Assembly (NCBI GenBank): GCA_900548675.1
Contig: URLJ01000026.1
Coordinates: 1-23,927 of the forward strand
Reading direction: 5' to 3'
Length of the DNA stretch: 23,927 nt
DNA from: an uncultured Mollicutes bacterium
Lineage (GTDB): Bacteria > Bacillota_I > Bacilli_A > ML615J-28 > CAG-313
Part shown: piece after piece, positions 5,925 to 13,325 of the stretch
Layout: every line of letters starts with the position of its first letter
How positions within the stretch are numbered: position 1 is the stretch's first letter
Notes under the pieces: model-generated
What the model was told of the DNA's origin: nothing
Database searches by the model: none
What the model saw: the letters and a program-made list of their open reading frames with translations, nothing else
Position numbers and translations under genes: made by a program

Positions 5925-7638
5925 CAGTCACCCCCATTTGGAGTTTATAGATTTCTTGATAAACTAAAGATTTATGAAATAACTCCTGATGAGTTCCATA
6001 CCCGATGATTTCCCCTTCTTCAAGTAATACAATCTTATCAGCATTCATAACCGAACTTACTCTTTGAGCAATCACAATCATCGTTGTATCTTGATACATT
6101 TCTTTTATTCTATTTCTGATAGTCGCATCAGTTTTATAATCTAAAGCACTTGAAGCATCATCTAAAATCAAAATATTGGGGTTGTTGCATAGTGATCTCG
6201 CAATAAGTATTCGTAGTTTTTGACCACCTGATAAATTTGTCCCTTTAGCATTTAAGAGCGTATCATATTTGTCAGGTAATGTCTCGATGAAATCATCAAT
6301 TGAAGCAGCATAAGCTGCTTTTTTTATTTGTTCTAGTGGTATATCACGATACATCGCTATATTTTCATATATTGTATCAGAAAAAATCATATCATTTTGA
6401 AATACTACACCAAATAATTTATGATAATTCTCTTTTGAAATATTTTTTATATTAATACCATCTACATATATATTCCCTGAATCAGCTTCGTAAAAACGCA
6501 TCAAAAGTTGCATTATAGTACTTTTACCACTACCAGTCGCACCAATTATTCCTAGTGTTTCTCTTTTTTTAATGGAGAACGATATATTACTAACATTATT
6601 ATATTTTTTATGATAAGAGAAAGTTACGTCCTCAAATGTTATATAGTCATCACTTGTTTTAATTTTTTTTAAAGTCTCTTCGTTATTTTTATTCACACGT
6701 GGCTTATCCAAAATTTCAGCTATTCTAATTGCTGAAGCGTTGGCTTTAGAATATATTATAAACAATCTCGTAATTGAAAGCATTGCATTTAAAATAATTG
6801 TAAAATATGTTGTAAATGCTAGTATTTTCCCTGGTGCCAAACCGCCGTTATTGACTCTTACTGCTCCAATAACAATTACAAAAACTAAACCAGCGTTAAG
6901 TACAAAATTGATAATAGGACTTAACGTTGCCATTCTTTTTTCTGATTTTTCTTCAGCTTTAATTAATTTTTTATTAACATTTTCAAATCTTTCTTTTTCA
7001 GCATCTTCTTTACCTAGAGCCTTGATAACGCGTACTCCTGTAGCGTTTTCTCTTATTACTCTAACTAAATCATCAACAGCATTTTGAACATCTTTAAATA
7101 ATCCTATCCCTGTTTTGGAAATAAAATATGTTACGATAACAATTATAGGCAAAATGGCTAATAAAATTAGAGTTAATTTTGCATCAAGAATTAACGTTAC
7201 AGCTATACCACCAATAAGTAAAATAGGCGCTCTTACACCTAGGCGCTGCATCACGCCGACCATATGATGAACATTATAAGTGTCCGAAGTCATTCTTGAA
7301 ACTAAAGTTGGGATTGTAATTTCATCTAATTCACTACATGATAATTCTTTTATTTTTACAAATAGATCATGTCTTAGCGCTCTAGTTACAAGTTTCGCAA
7401 CACCTGATGCTAATTGATTTGCATAAACGCTGCCAAGAAAACCTATTACACTACAAATTATCATTATTAATCCTAGCAATATTATCATTTTCAAATCTTT
7501 TGCGGGAATCACACTATCAATGATATAGGAAAGAAGATATGGTAAAACAAGATCCATCATTGTTCCAATAATCTTAATTATTAGGCCAAATTCCATCCGT
7601 AACCGATATTCTTTAAGATACTTTATAACATATTTCAT
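5911..7638 (-). CDS. ABC exporter half-transporter, subunit A (TMD-NBD, degenerate Walker B)
   Basis: 575 aa: six membrane segments (about residues 15-300) and a C-terminal ATPase domain (about 332-570). Walker A is GATGSGKST (366-374), Q-loop Q414 and signature LSGGQ (469-473), all canonical. Walker B ends LILDD, so the catalytic glutamate is Asp494, and the switch histidine is Gln525. These changes mark one non-hydrolytic nucleotide site, made from this subunit's Walker A/B and the partner's ISKGQ signature. The other site combines the partner's Walker motifs with this LSGGQ and should be active. It is first in the operon and overlaps the second gene by 14 nt. ATG at 7636-7638 has a modest AAAGAG ribosome site. 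No linked regulator gene is visible. Confidence 0.92.
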   Translation of the reverse strand: MKYVIKYLKEYRLRMEFGLIIKIIGTMMDLVLPYLLSYIIDSVIPAKDLKMIILLGLIMIICSVIGFLGSVYANQLASGVAKLVTRALRHDLFVKIKELSCSELDEITIPTLVSRMTSDTYNVHHMVGVMQRLGVRAPILLIGGIAVTLILDAKLTLILLAILPIIVIVTYFISKTGIGLFKDVQNAVDDLVRVIRENATGVRVIKALGKEDAEKERFENVNKKLIKAEEKSEKRMATLSPIINFVLNAGLVFVIVIGAVRVNNGGLAPGKILAFTTYFTIILNAMLSITRLFIIYSKANASAIRIAEILDKPRVNKNNEETLKKIKTSDDYITFEDVTFSYHKKYNNVSNISFSIKKRETLGIIGATGSGKSTIMQLLMRFYEADSGNIYVDGINIKNISKENYHKLFGVVFQNDMIFSDTIYENIAMYRDIPLEQIKKAAYAASIDDFIETLPDKYDTLLNAKGTNLSGGQKLRILIARSLCNNPNILILDDASSALDYKTDATIRNRIKEMYQDTTMIVIAQRVSSVMNADKIVLLEEGEIIGYGTHQELFHKSLVYQEIYKLQMGVTDDAN

Positions 7639-7676
7639 ATTGTGCTCTTTCTATTTTTACTTTATATTACTAAATA

Positions 7677-7705
7677 ATTATATCATTTTTAATATTAAAA
7701 TTAAA
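7677..7705 (-). promoter_or_regulatory. Probable promoter of the ABC exporter operon, overlapped by a palindrome
   Basis: On the minus strand TATAAT (7677-7682) lies 17 bp from a weak -35, TTTAAT (7700-7705). The perfect 14-bp palindrome TTTTAATATTAAAA (7687-7700) fills most of the spacer and could be a repressor operator, although a palindrome of only A and T may arise by chance in this AT-rich sequence. Confidence 0.5.
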
Positions 7706-7706
7706 G

Positions 7707-7739
7707 AAAAAAGACTCAACATTAAAATGGTGTTGAGTC
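7707..7739 (-). terminator. Rho-independent terminator after copA
   Basis: On the minus strand GACTCAACA and TGTTGAGTC form a 9-bp perfect stem with a 9-nt loop, followed by six T. It starts about 8 nt after the copA stop codon, just before the ABC exporter promoter. Confidence 0.88.
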
Positions 7740-7746
7740 CTTCTAA

Positions 7747-10182
7747 TTATTGCTCTACTACTGTATATCCAGCATCAGTGATTGCTTTTTTGCATAATTC
7801 TAAATCAGTTCCTTCTTTAACTCTGATACGAACCAATTTATCATTTAATGATACTTTTGCTTTTTTTACACCAGGTACACTAAGCAAAGCTTTTTCAACT
7901 TTTCCTGCACAATGCATGCAAGACATGCCTTCAACTTTAATGGTATGTTCTACACCTAATCCAAACATTTTATCTTCATTTCCTTTCTTTCTTCTTATAT
8001 TTAAACTTAGAGCATTTAAAACTACACTAATGCTACTTAAACTCATCGCTAATGATGCAAACATCGGTGTTAACGAAATATTAAATAGTGGAATAAATAC
8101 ACCAACCGCTAAAAGTATTCCTATTACGTTGTAGAAAAAAGCCCAAAATAAATTTAATTTTATGTTATTAAGTACTCTTTCACTTAAATCTATGGCATTT
8201 AATAATTTGCTGAGTTTTGTTCCAACTAAAACAATATCGGCCGATTCAATTGCAACATCACTAGCTTTACCAACAGCAATGCCGATATCGGCTTTCGTAA
8301 GTGCTATTGTATCATTAACTCCATCACCTACCATTGCGACTACACCATCTGTATTTTTCTTTAACTCATCAATGATGTTACTTTTTTCATCTGGTAAAAC
8401 AGAAGATATTACTTTAGTAATACCAACTTTACCAGCAACTAAAGCAGCACTTTTTTCATTATCACCCGTAATCATGATTGTCGCAATTTTTCTTTTGTTT
8501 AATTCTTCAATTGTGTATTTAGCATCTTCTTTTAAAGTATCTTCAAATGTTACTTGTAAATATGCATTCTTTTCATCTGCTAAAATAATACTTGTTTTTG
8601 TTAAATCACAAAAGTTCATATCTAAAATGCCAATGCTTTTTAGATATTTATAACTACCAGCATAATATCTCTTATCATTTATTAGGCCAGTTACTCCATA
8701 GCCAGGCTTTTCTTCAAATTTATCTACTTTATATATGGCATCTTTTTTATCGAAAGATGATGCAAGCGGATGATTAGAACCTTGTTCAAGTGATGAAATG
8801 ATATACATTGCATCTTCCAAGTTTTCATTTAAAATAGGGTTAGTAATTACTGATGAAATGGAAGGTACCCCTTCAGTTATCGTACCCGTTTTATCAAAAG
8901 CAATTGTTTTTACTTTGCTTAAAAGTTCGATACTCGTTGCATCCTTGATAATTAAACCTTCCTTGGCACTCTGACCAATTCCAACCATTACCGCGAGTGG
9001 GGTTGCAAGACCTAGAGCACAAGGGCAAGCTATAACTAAAACTGATACAGCTTTTATGATGGCGCTTGATACTTCTTTTGTAATAATCATCCAAACTATA
9101 AATGTTATAACAGCTATTATCATTACAATTGGCACAAAGACGCTACTTACTTTATCGGCAATTCTCGCAATTGGCGGTTTGGAAGAACTAGCATCTTCGA
9201 CAAGTTTGATGATTCTCGCAAATGTTGTATCACTTCCAACTTTAGTAGCTTTGAATTCGAAAGTACTATTACCATTGACACTTGATGAAATTACCATATC
9301 GCCCTCTTTTTTTAGAACAGGCATATCTTCTCCAGTGATTGTTGCTTCATTAAGATAAGAAATACCCTCAACAATTACACCATCAACAGGAACTCTTTCA
9401 AATGGTTTAACGACAACAATATCACCTACTTTTACCTTTTCAGCATTTATTTCAACTAAAGAACCGTTTTCTTTAATCGTGACTGTATCAGGACACATTT
9501 TAGCTAATGCATATACGGCATTTTGGCTTTTGACTTTCGCTCTTGATTCTAGATATTTTCCGAGCGAAACTAGTGCGATGATTGTAACAGATGATTCAAA
9601 ATATAATTGATGTTTATACTCCATCAATAACTCCATATTGCCATCATTTTTAGCTATGACCGCCATAATTAAAGCGTACAGGCTATATCCAAATGATGCG
9701 ATAGAACCTATTGAAATGAGCGTATCCATACTAGGATGGAGCGTAATGAGAGATTTAAAACCTTTAACGAAATAATGACCATTTAGTATAGCTACAACCA
9801 ATGCTATTACAACTTGGGAAATAGTATAGAGGTAAACATTTTTAAAAATCATTGTTGCGAGCGGTAACCTAATCATATGCCCCATTGAGATGTACATAAT
9901 TATACCCATTAATACAAGGGAAATAATTAATACTATTAATGGCTTCTTATCATTTTTATAAGTACTTTTATCTAAATCAGAAATCGCTTTATAACCTAAG
10001 CGAGATACTTCTTTTTTAATATCTGCAGGAGTAATTATGTTTTCTTTATACACTACTTCCATTTTTTCAGATATAAGATTAACATTAACATAATCTACGC
10101 CATTTAATTTTTTAATTCCATTTTCTATTGTTGCTTGACAAGCAGCACATGACATACCTTTTATTTTAAATACTGTACGCAT
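7747..10182 (-). CDS. copA: Copper-exporting P1B-type ATPase CopA with N- and C-terminal heavy-metal-binding domains
   Basis: 811 aa. It pumps Cu(I) out of the cytoplasm using ATP. An N-terminal HMA domain carries GMSCAAC (9-15). Eight membrane helices follow, with TGE (283-285) in the actuator, CPC (386-388) in the transport site, phosphorylated Asp430 in DKTGT, HP (471-472) and GDGVND (619-624). The Cu(I)-ATPase signatures YN (684-685) and MSLSS (713-717) are present. A second HMA domain with GMSCMHC (752-758) sits at the extreme C-terminus (about 741-811), a less usual place that looks like a fused CopZ chaperone. I chose ATG at 10180-10182 because AAAGGAG precedes it; the frame stays open for 21 more codons but these run back through the promoter. 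No CsoR or CopY gene is in the window. Confidence 0.95.
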   Translation of the reverse strand: MRTVFKIKGMSCAACQATIENGIKKLNGVDYVNVNLISEKMEVVYKENIITPADIKKEVSRLGYKAISDLDKSTYKNDKKPLIVLIISLVLMGIIMYISMGHMIRLPLATMIFKNVYLYTISQVVIALVVAILNGHYFVKGFKSLITLHPSMDTLISIGSIASFGYSLYALIMAVIAKNDGNMELLMEYKHQLYFESSVTIIALVSLGKYLESRAKVKSQNAVYALAKMCPDTVTIKENGSLVEINAEKVKVGDIVVVKPFERVPVDGVIVEGISYLNEATITGEDMPVLKKEGDMVISSSVNGNSTFEFKATKVGSDTTFARIIKLVEDASSSKPPIARIADKVSSVFVPIVMIIAVITFIVWMIITKEVSSAIIKAVSVLVIACPCALGLATPLAVMVGIGQSAKEGLIIKDATSIELLSKVKTIAFDKTGTITEGVPSISSVITNPILNENLEDAMYIISSLEQGSNHPLASSFDKKDAIYKVDKFEEKPGYGVTGLINDKRYYAGSYKYLKSIGILDMNFCDLTKTSIILADEKNAYLQVTFEDTLKEDAKYTIEELNKRKIATIMITGDNEKSAALVAGKVGITKVISSVLPDEKSNIIDELKKNTDGVVAMVGDGVNDTIALTKADIGIAVGKASDVAIESADIVLVGTKLSKLLNAIDLSERVLNNIKLNLFWAFFYNVIGILLAVGVFIPLFNISLTPMFASLAMSLSSISVVLNALSLNIRRKKGNEDKMFGLGVEHTIKVEGMSCMHCAGKVEKALLSVPGVKKAKVSLNDKLVRIRVKEGTDLELCKKAITDAGYTVVEQ

Positions 10183-10201
10183 ATAAACTCCTTTTTTTAT
10201 T

Positions 10202-10230
10202 ATTATACCAAAATGAGTCTTAAATATCAA
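10202..10230 (-). promoter_or_regulatory. Sigma-A type promoter of copA
   Basis: On the minus strand TTGATA (10225-10230) and TATAAT (10202-10207) are separated by 17 bp. The start site would be near 10195, leaving a leader of only about 13 nt that contains the AAAGGAG ribosome site. This fixes the copA start at 10182. I see no clear CopY (TACAnnTGTA) or CsoR-type GC-containing dyad here, so its copper control is not evident from the sequence. Confidence 0.85.
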
Positions 10231-10265
10231 TAATAAAACAAGCAAATTTTTTTAATAAAAGATGA

Positions 10266-10312
10266 CAAAAAAAATAAATTAGTTAGTTAAATCTATATTT
10301 AACTAACTAATT
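10266..10312 (-). terminator. Rho-independent terminator of the trmN6-murI-fumarase operon
   Basis: A perfect 16-bp stem (10277-10292 with 10297-10312; core AGTTAGTTAAAT) closes a 4-nt loop. On the minus strand it is followed by TATTTTTTTTG. It starts about 10 nt after the stop of the fumarase beta subunit and lies upstream of the copA promoter. The stem is AT-only apart from the GTTAGTTA blocks but is long. Confidence 0.82.
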
Positions 10313-10321
10313 AATTTGGTT

Positions 10322-10864
10322 TTATTTTTCCTTATTTCTTTCATATAGATCATTTTTATATGTGTCGTAAGTAACAAACGCTGGAAAATCGACAACTTCA
10401 AGTTTATATATCGCCTCACTATCGAGATCAGGATATGCAATCAACTCACATTTTTTTATAGTGCGATTTATTACAACTCCAGCACCACCAATTGCTGTTA
10501 AATATAAAGCATTGTGTTCTGCCAATAAATCTTTTACGTTTTCTGATCTAGATCCTTTACCAATTGTTATTTTTAAACCTGCATCAAGCAGTGGAGCCAT
10601 ATATGGATCCATTCGATAACTAGATGTAGGTCCCGCTGAACCTATTACCTGATTTTCTTTTTTGGGCGTAGCTCCAACGTAATAAATAGTAGCATTTTCT
10701 ATATTAAATGGTAATGGTTTATTCTCTTTTAATAACTCACATAGTCTTTTATGGGCTGCATCTCTTGCAGTATAGATTACACCTGTTAAGAGAACTTCAT
10801 CCCCGCTCTTCAGACTCTTAATTTCTGCTTGTGTTAATGGCAAATTTAATTTAACTGTCTTCAT
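10322..10864 (-). CDS. Class I fumarate hydratase, beta subunit (C-terminal domain)
   Basis: 180 aa, the usual size of the separate beta subunit of two-subunit iron-sulfur hydro-lyases (fumarase or L(+)-tartrate dehydratase). It pairs with the alpha subunit encoded 8 nt upstream to form the active site. Family features include SAGPTSSYRMDPY (about 77-89), KGSRSENVK, AIGGAG and the C-terminal segment ending VVDFPAFV. ATG at 10862-10864 follows AGGAG. The reaction would be reversible hydration of fumarate to L-malate. Fumarase is favoured over tartrate dehydratase because malate-using enzymes occur elsewhere in the window, but the sequence alone does not separate the two. The gene is followed by a strong terminator, so it ends the operon. 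Confidence 0.9.
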   Translation of the reverse strand: MKTVKLNLPLTQAEIKSLKSGDEVLLTGVIYTARDAAHKRLCELLKENKPLPFNIENATIYYVGATPKKENQVIGSAGPTSSYRMDPYMAPLLDAGLKITIGKGSRSENVKDLLAEHNALYLTAIGGAGVVINRTIKKCELIAYPDLDSEAIYKLEVVDFPAFVTYDTYKNDLYERNKEK

Positions 10865-10872
10865 AATGACTC

Positions 10873-11712
10873 CTATATAATAATCGTTTTATGCCGAGCT
10901 GCATGACACTGAATATTAACTGCTAATGGAAGGGATGCGATATGACAGGGGTAATAATTAATTTTAACAGCTAAACATGTCGTCTTTCCACCATATCCCA
11001 TTGGGCCGATAAGCGTTTCATTAATTTTTGTTTTTAGCTTTTGTTCTAAACTATTATAGTATTCATTTTCATTTGTGTCATCTAATTCGCGAAATATGGC
11101 TCTTTTTGCGAGCAAGGCTGCTTTTTCTAGGTCTCCACCTATTCCTATTCCAACCACAAGAGGTGGGCATGGTTTTCCTCCAGCTTCTTTAATTGCTTTA
11201 ACTACTTCTTCAATAATATCTTCTTCTTTATAAGCTGGCGTTAGCATTTTAACAAAACTCATATTTTCACTACCAGCTCCTTTAGGGGCTAGTCTTATCG
11301 TTATCTTATCACCTTTAACAAATTCCACATGAATAATTGCAGGAGTATTATCGTGTGTGTTTATTCTATTTAAAGGATCTTTTACAACGGATTTGCGTAA
11401 ATATCCTTCCGTATAAGCTGCTCTTACACCTTCGTTTATCGCTTCATATAAATCACCATTTAAGTGAACATCATATCCTATCTCCACAAAACATACAACA
11501 ATTCCTGTATCTTGGCAAATAGGCAAATGATTTGTTAAAGCAAGTTCATCATTTAAAATAATGGTGCTAAGTACTTTTTTTGATAATTCATCAGTTTCTT
11601 CGCTTAAAGCTTTTTCCAAAGCTTCTTTAACATTACTTGGGATTACTTCACACGCCTTAATTAAAGCCTCTTTGACTGAGTTAGTAATTTCTTTTACATC
11701 TATTTCTCTCAT
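10873..11712 (-). CDS. Class I fumarate hydratase, alpha subunit (Fe-S domain)
   Basis: 279 aa, normal for the alpha subunit of two-subunit class I fumarases. Three conserved cysteines fit the [4Fe-4S] ligands: Cys66 in LPICQDTG, Cys182 in GKPCPP and Cys269 in NIQCHAARH. GAGSENMS (146-153) and GIGIGG (188-193) are also typical. Such clusters are oxygen-sensitive, in line with an anaerobic host. The ATG is 9 nt after the murI stop and has only a weak ribosome site, so translation may depend on coupling to murI. The beta subunit follows after 8 nt. L(+)-tartrate dehydratase alpha is the main alternative assignment. Confidence 0.92.
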   Translation of the reverse strand: MREIDVKEITNSVKEALIKACEVIPSNVKEALEKALSEETDELSKKVLSTIILNDELALTNHLPICQDTGIVVCFVEIGYDVHLNGDLYEAINEGVRAAYTEGYLRKSVVKDPLNRINTHDNTPAIIHVEFVKGDKITIRLAPKGAGSENMSFVKMLTPAYKEEDIIEEVVKAIKEAGGKPCPPLVVGIGIGGDLEKAALLAKRAIFRELDDTNENEYYNSLEQKLKTKINETLIGPMGYGGKTTCLAVKINYYPCHIASLPLAVNIQCHAARHKTIII

Positions 11713-11721
11713 ATTTGTACT

Positions 11722-12486
11722 CTATATCTTTTTTGATACTTTGGGTAAGTCTTTAAAATATGTTAATTTTTTATTAAAGCTTTCAGAATCACCCGATGTA
11801 TAAATTTCAATAAATCCTTTCTTATTATAATCAAATGTTTCAGTATTTTTTAAATACTCACTCGTTACTTCCTCACTAGAAATTACCAAAGCATTTTTAA
11901 ATAATTTTTCAATGCTACTTCTAACTAGTCCAAAATGGGTACATCCTAAAATTACTGCATCGAAATCGCTTCCTAGGACACATCTTAATTGTTCTTTAAT
12001 TAAAGCATCTTGATAGCTACTTGCGGGCTTATATTCACTTTCAATATATGTAATAAAACCTGGACATGGTATTCCAATTACTTCAATGCCGTTTTTCTTT
12101 AAAATATCATCATATTTATGGTGTTTAACAGTTTGGGCTGTTGCGAGTAACAAAACGCGTTTGATATTTTTATTTTTTAATACTTCTGCGGCGGTAATGT
12201 CAATCATCCCAAACATAGGAATCGTAGTTTCGCATTTTAACTCTTCAATATAACAAGACGCCGTGTTACAAGCGATGATAATCAAATCAACTTGTTTCAA
12301 TTTAAAAAATTTAATTACTTTTTTTAAGATATTAAGTAATTCTTCATCCGTTTTGGTTCCATAAGGAACATTTGCTTCGTCTGCTAAATATATATAATCA
12401 CAATTAGGAATGTTTTCTACAAGTTTTTCTAAAATTGTTAAGCCACCCATTCCAGAGTCAAAAACGCCTATCCTATTCATGATCAT
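11722..12486 (-). CDS. murI: Glutamate racemase MurI
   Basis: 254 aa from the chosen start. It converts L- to D-glutamate for peptidoglycan, which indicates a walled organism. The two catalytic cysteines are Cys73 in ACNTAS and Cys182 in GCTHFG; Asp10-Ser11 in VFDSGMGG and the PYGTKT segment (41-46) are also conserved. The frame is open back to a TTG at 12507. I prefer ATG at 12484-12486, 5 nt after a GAGG site; a second ATG at 12480 is possible and would give 252 aa. The start overlaps the last codons of the methyltransferase frame (its TAG is at 12473-12475), so translation is probably coupled. Fumarase genes follow 9 nt downstream, an arrangement with no obvious metabolic logic. Confidence 0.95.
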   Translation of the reverse strand: MIMNRIGVFDSGMGGLTILEKLVENIPNCDYIYLADEANVPYGTKTDEELLNILKKVIKFFKLKQVDLIIIACNTASCYIEELKCETTIPMFGMIDITAAEVLKNKNIKRVLLLATAQTVKHHKYDDILKKNGIEVIGIPCPGFITYIESEYKPASSYQDALIKEQLRCVLGSDFDAVILGCTHFGLVRSSIEKLFKNALVISSEEVTSEYLKNTETFDYNKKGFIEIYTSGDSESFNKKLTYFKDLPKVSKKI

Positions 12487-13157
12487 TTTGCCCTCTTTTT
12501 CTATCAATAATTATTGGTTTTTCAACAATCAATCCTTCTTTTGCACCTTTCACCGCTTTAATCAAAACTACATTTGATTGCTGTTTATTAATATCATATA
12601 CAAATTTTAAAACTTTTACAATGAGTTTTTTAGAAGCGAGGAGTGGTAAAACTTCCATTAATCTAGAAGTCGTAAACAAAAAAAATAATTTTCCATTGAC
12701 TCTTAAGTTTCTATTTACACATTCAATCATTGCATCGAGTGAAAAATTATCTTCATGTTTCGCAAGTGAAAGATAATGGTTATTTGGAAGATCTTTTGCT
12801 TTAGTTTTAAAATAAGGGGGATTAAAAATAATCACATCAACTTCTTCATCTAATTTAAAAGTATTGCCATCAGCATAAATTAATTCATAATTTTTTACAT
12901 TATTTAGTTTCATATTCTTTTCAGCTATTTCTAAGGCTTTTTCATTAATGTCAATACCTACGAGTCTTTTTTGGGTCAAATAGTGATGCGTAAAGCATCA
13001 AGGCTCCCGTGTTCGTCCCAATATCTAATACTACATCTTTACGATGAATATCGATAAATTTTCCTAAAAGGTGTGTATCAGTATTAATGCGAAATATCTC
13101 ATCATCCTGATATATTTTAATATCCTTTGCATCTGGTAAATAATCTAATCTTATCAT
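12473..13157 (-). pseudogene. tRNA1(Val) adenine-37 N6-methyltransferase-like gene (trmN6/yfiC), split by a one-base frameshift
   Basis: Two adjacent frames together make one normal SAM-dependent methyltransferase. The 5' part (13157 down to about 12973) has the N-terminal region and SAM motif DIGTNTGAL. The 3' part has VGIDINEKALEIAE, the catalytic NPPY motif and the C-terminal domain. The break is at a run of six A (minus strand, complement of 12967-12972). With five A the frame would read SLFDPK-RLVGIDIN without a gap, so one extra A is the simplest explanation. The ATG at 13155-13157 follows AGAGG; an in-frame TTG at 13163 is less likely. It heads the murI-fumarase operon. It may be a real mutation, a sequencing or assembly error, or rescued by slippage on the A-run. 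Confidence 0.85.
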
Positions 13158-13185
13158 AATCAACCTCTTATTTTATTTATATATC

Positions 13186-13191
13186 ATTATA
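13186..13191 (-). promoter_or_regulatory. Possible -10 element of the trmN6-murI-fumarase operon
   Basis: TATAAT is read on the minus strand about 29 nt upstream of the trmN6 ATG. The region 17 bp further upstream has no good -35 (AATTAT at best). The region is very AT-rich, so the hexamer alone is weak evidence. It diverges from the permease promoter at 13266-13294. Confidence 0.4.
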
Positions 13192-13265
13192 TCACACAAT
13201 ATAATAAAATAATTATAAAATGGTATTATAATAAGTTTATATTTTTTAATTTAAGGTATATTTGT

Positions 13266-13294
13266 TTGACTTTTTGTGACTTAAAGGGTAAAAT
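13266..13294 (+). promoter_or_regulatory. Sigma-A type promoter of the amino-acid permease gene
   Basis: TTGACT (13266-13271) and TAAAAT (13289-13294) are separated by 17 bp. The ribosome site AAGGATGTG lies at 13312-13320, just before the ATG at 13326. This is the only strong plus-strand promoter I see in the window. Confidence 0.82.
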
Positions 13295-13325
13295 ATTAAT
13301 ATATTTAATATAAGGATGTGACTAT

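Noticed and set aside
8162..8653. 163-aa plus-strand frame opposite copA
   Set aside because: It is a shadow of the ATPase P-domain; the serine- and valine-rich translation is typical of antisense frames.
10183..10245. Extended CopA N-terminus starting at 10245
   Set aside because: It would be translated through the copA promoter and lacks a ribosome site; the HMA domain begins properly from 10182.
10277..10312. Copper-responsive operator upstream of copA
   Set aside because: The palindrome lies about 50 bp upstream of the -35, is followed by a T-run on the transcribed strand and sits directly after the fumarase stop, which fits a terminator better.
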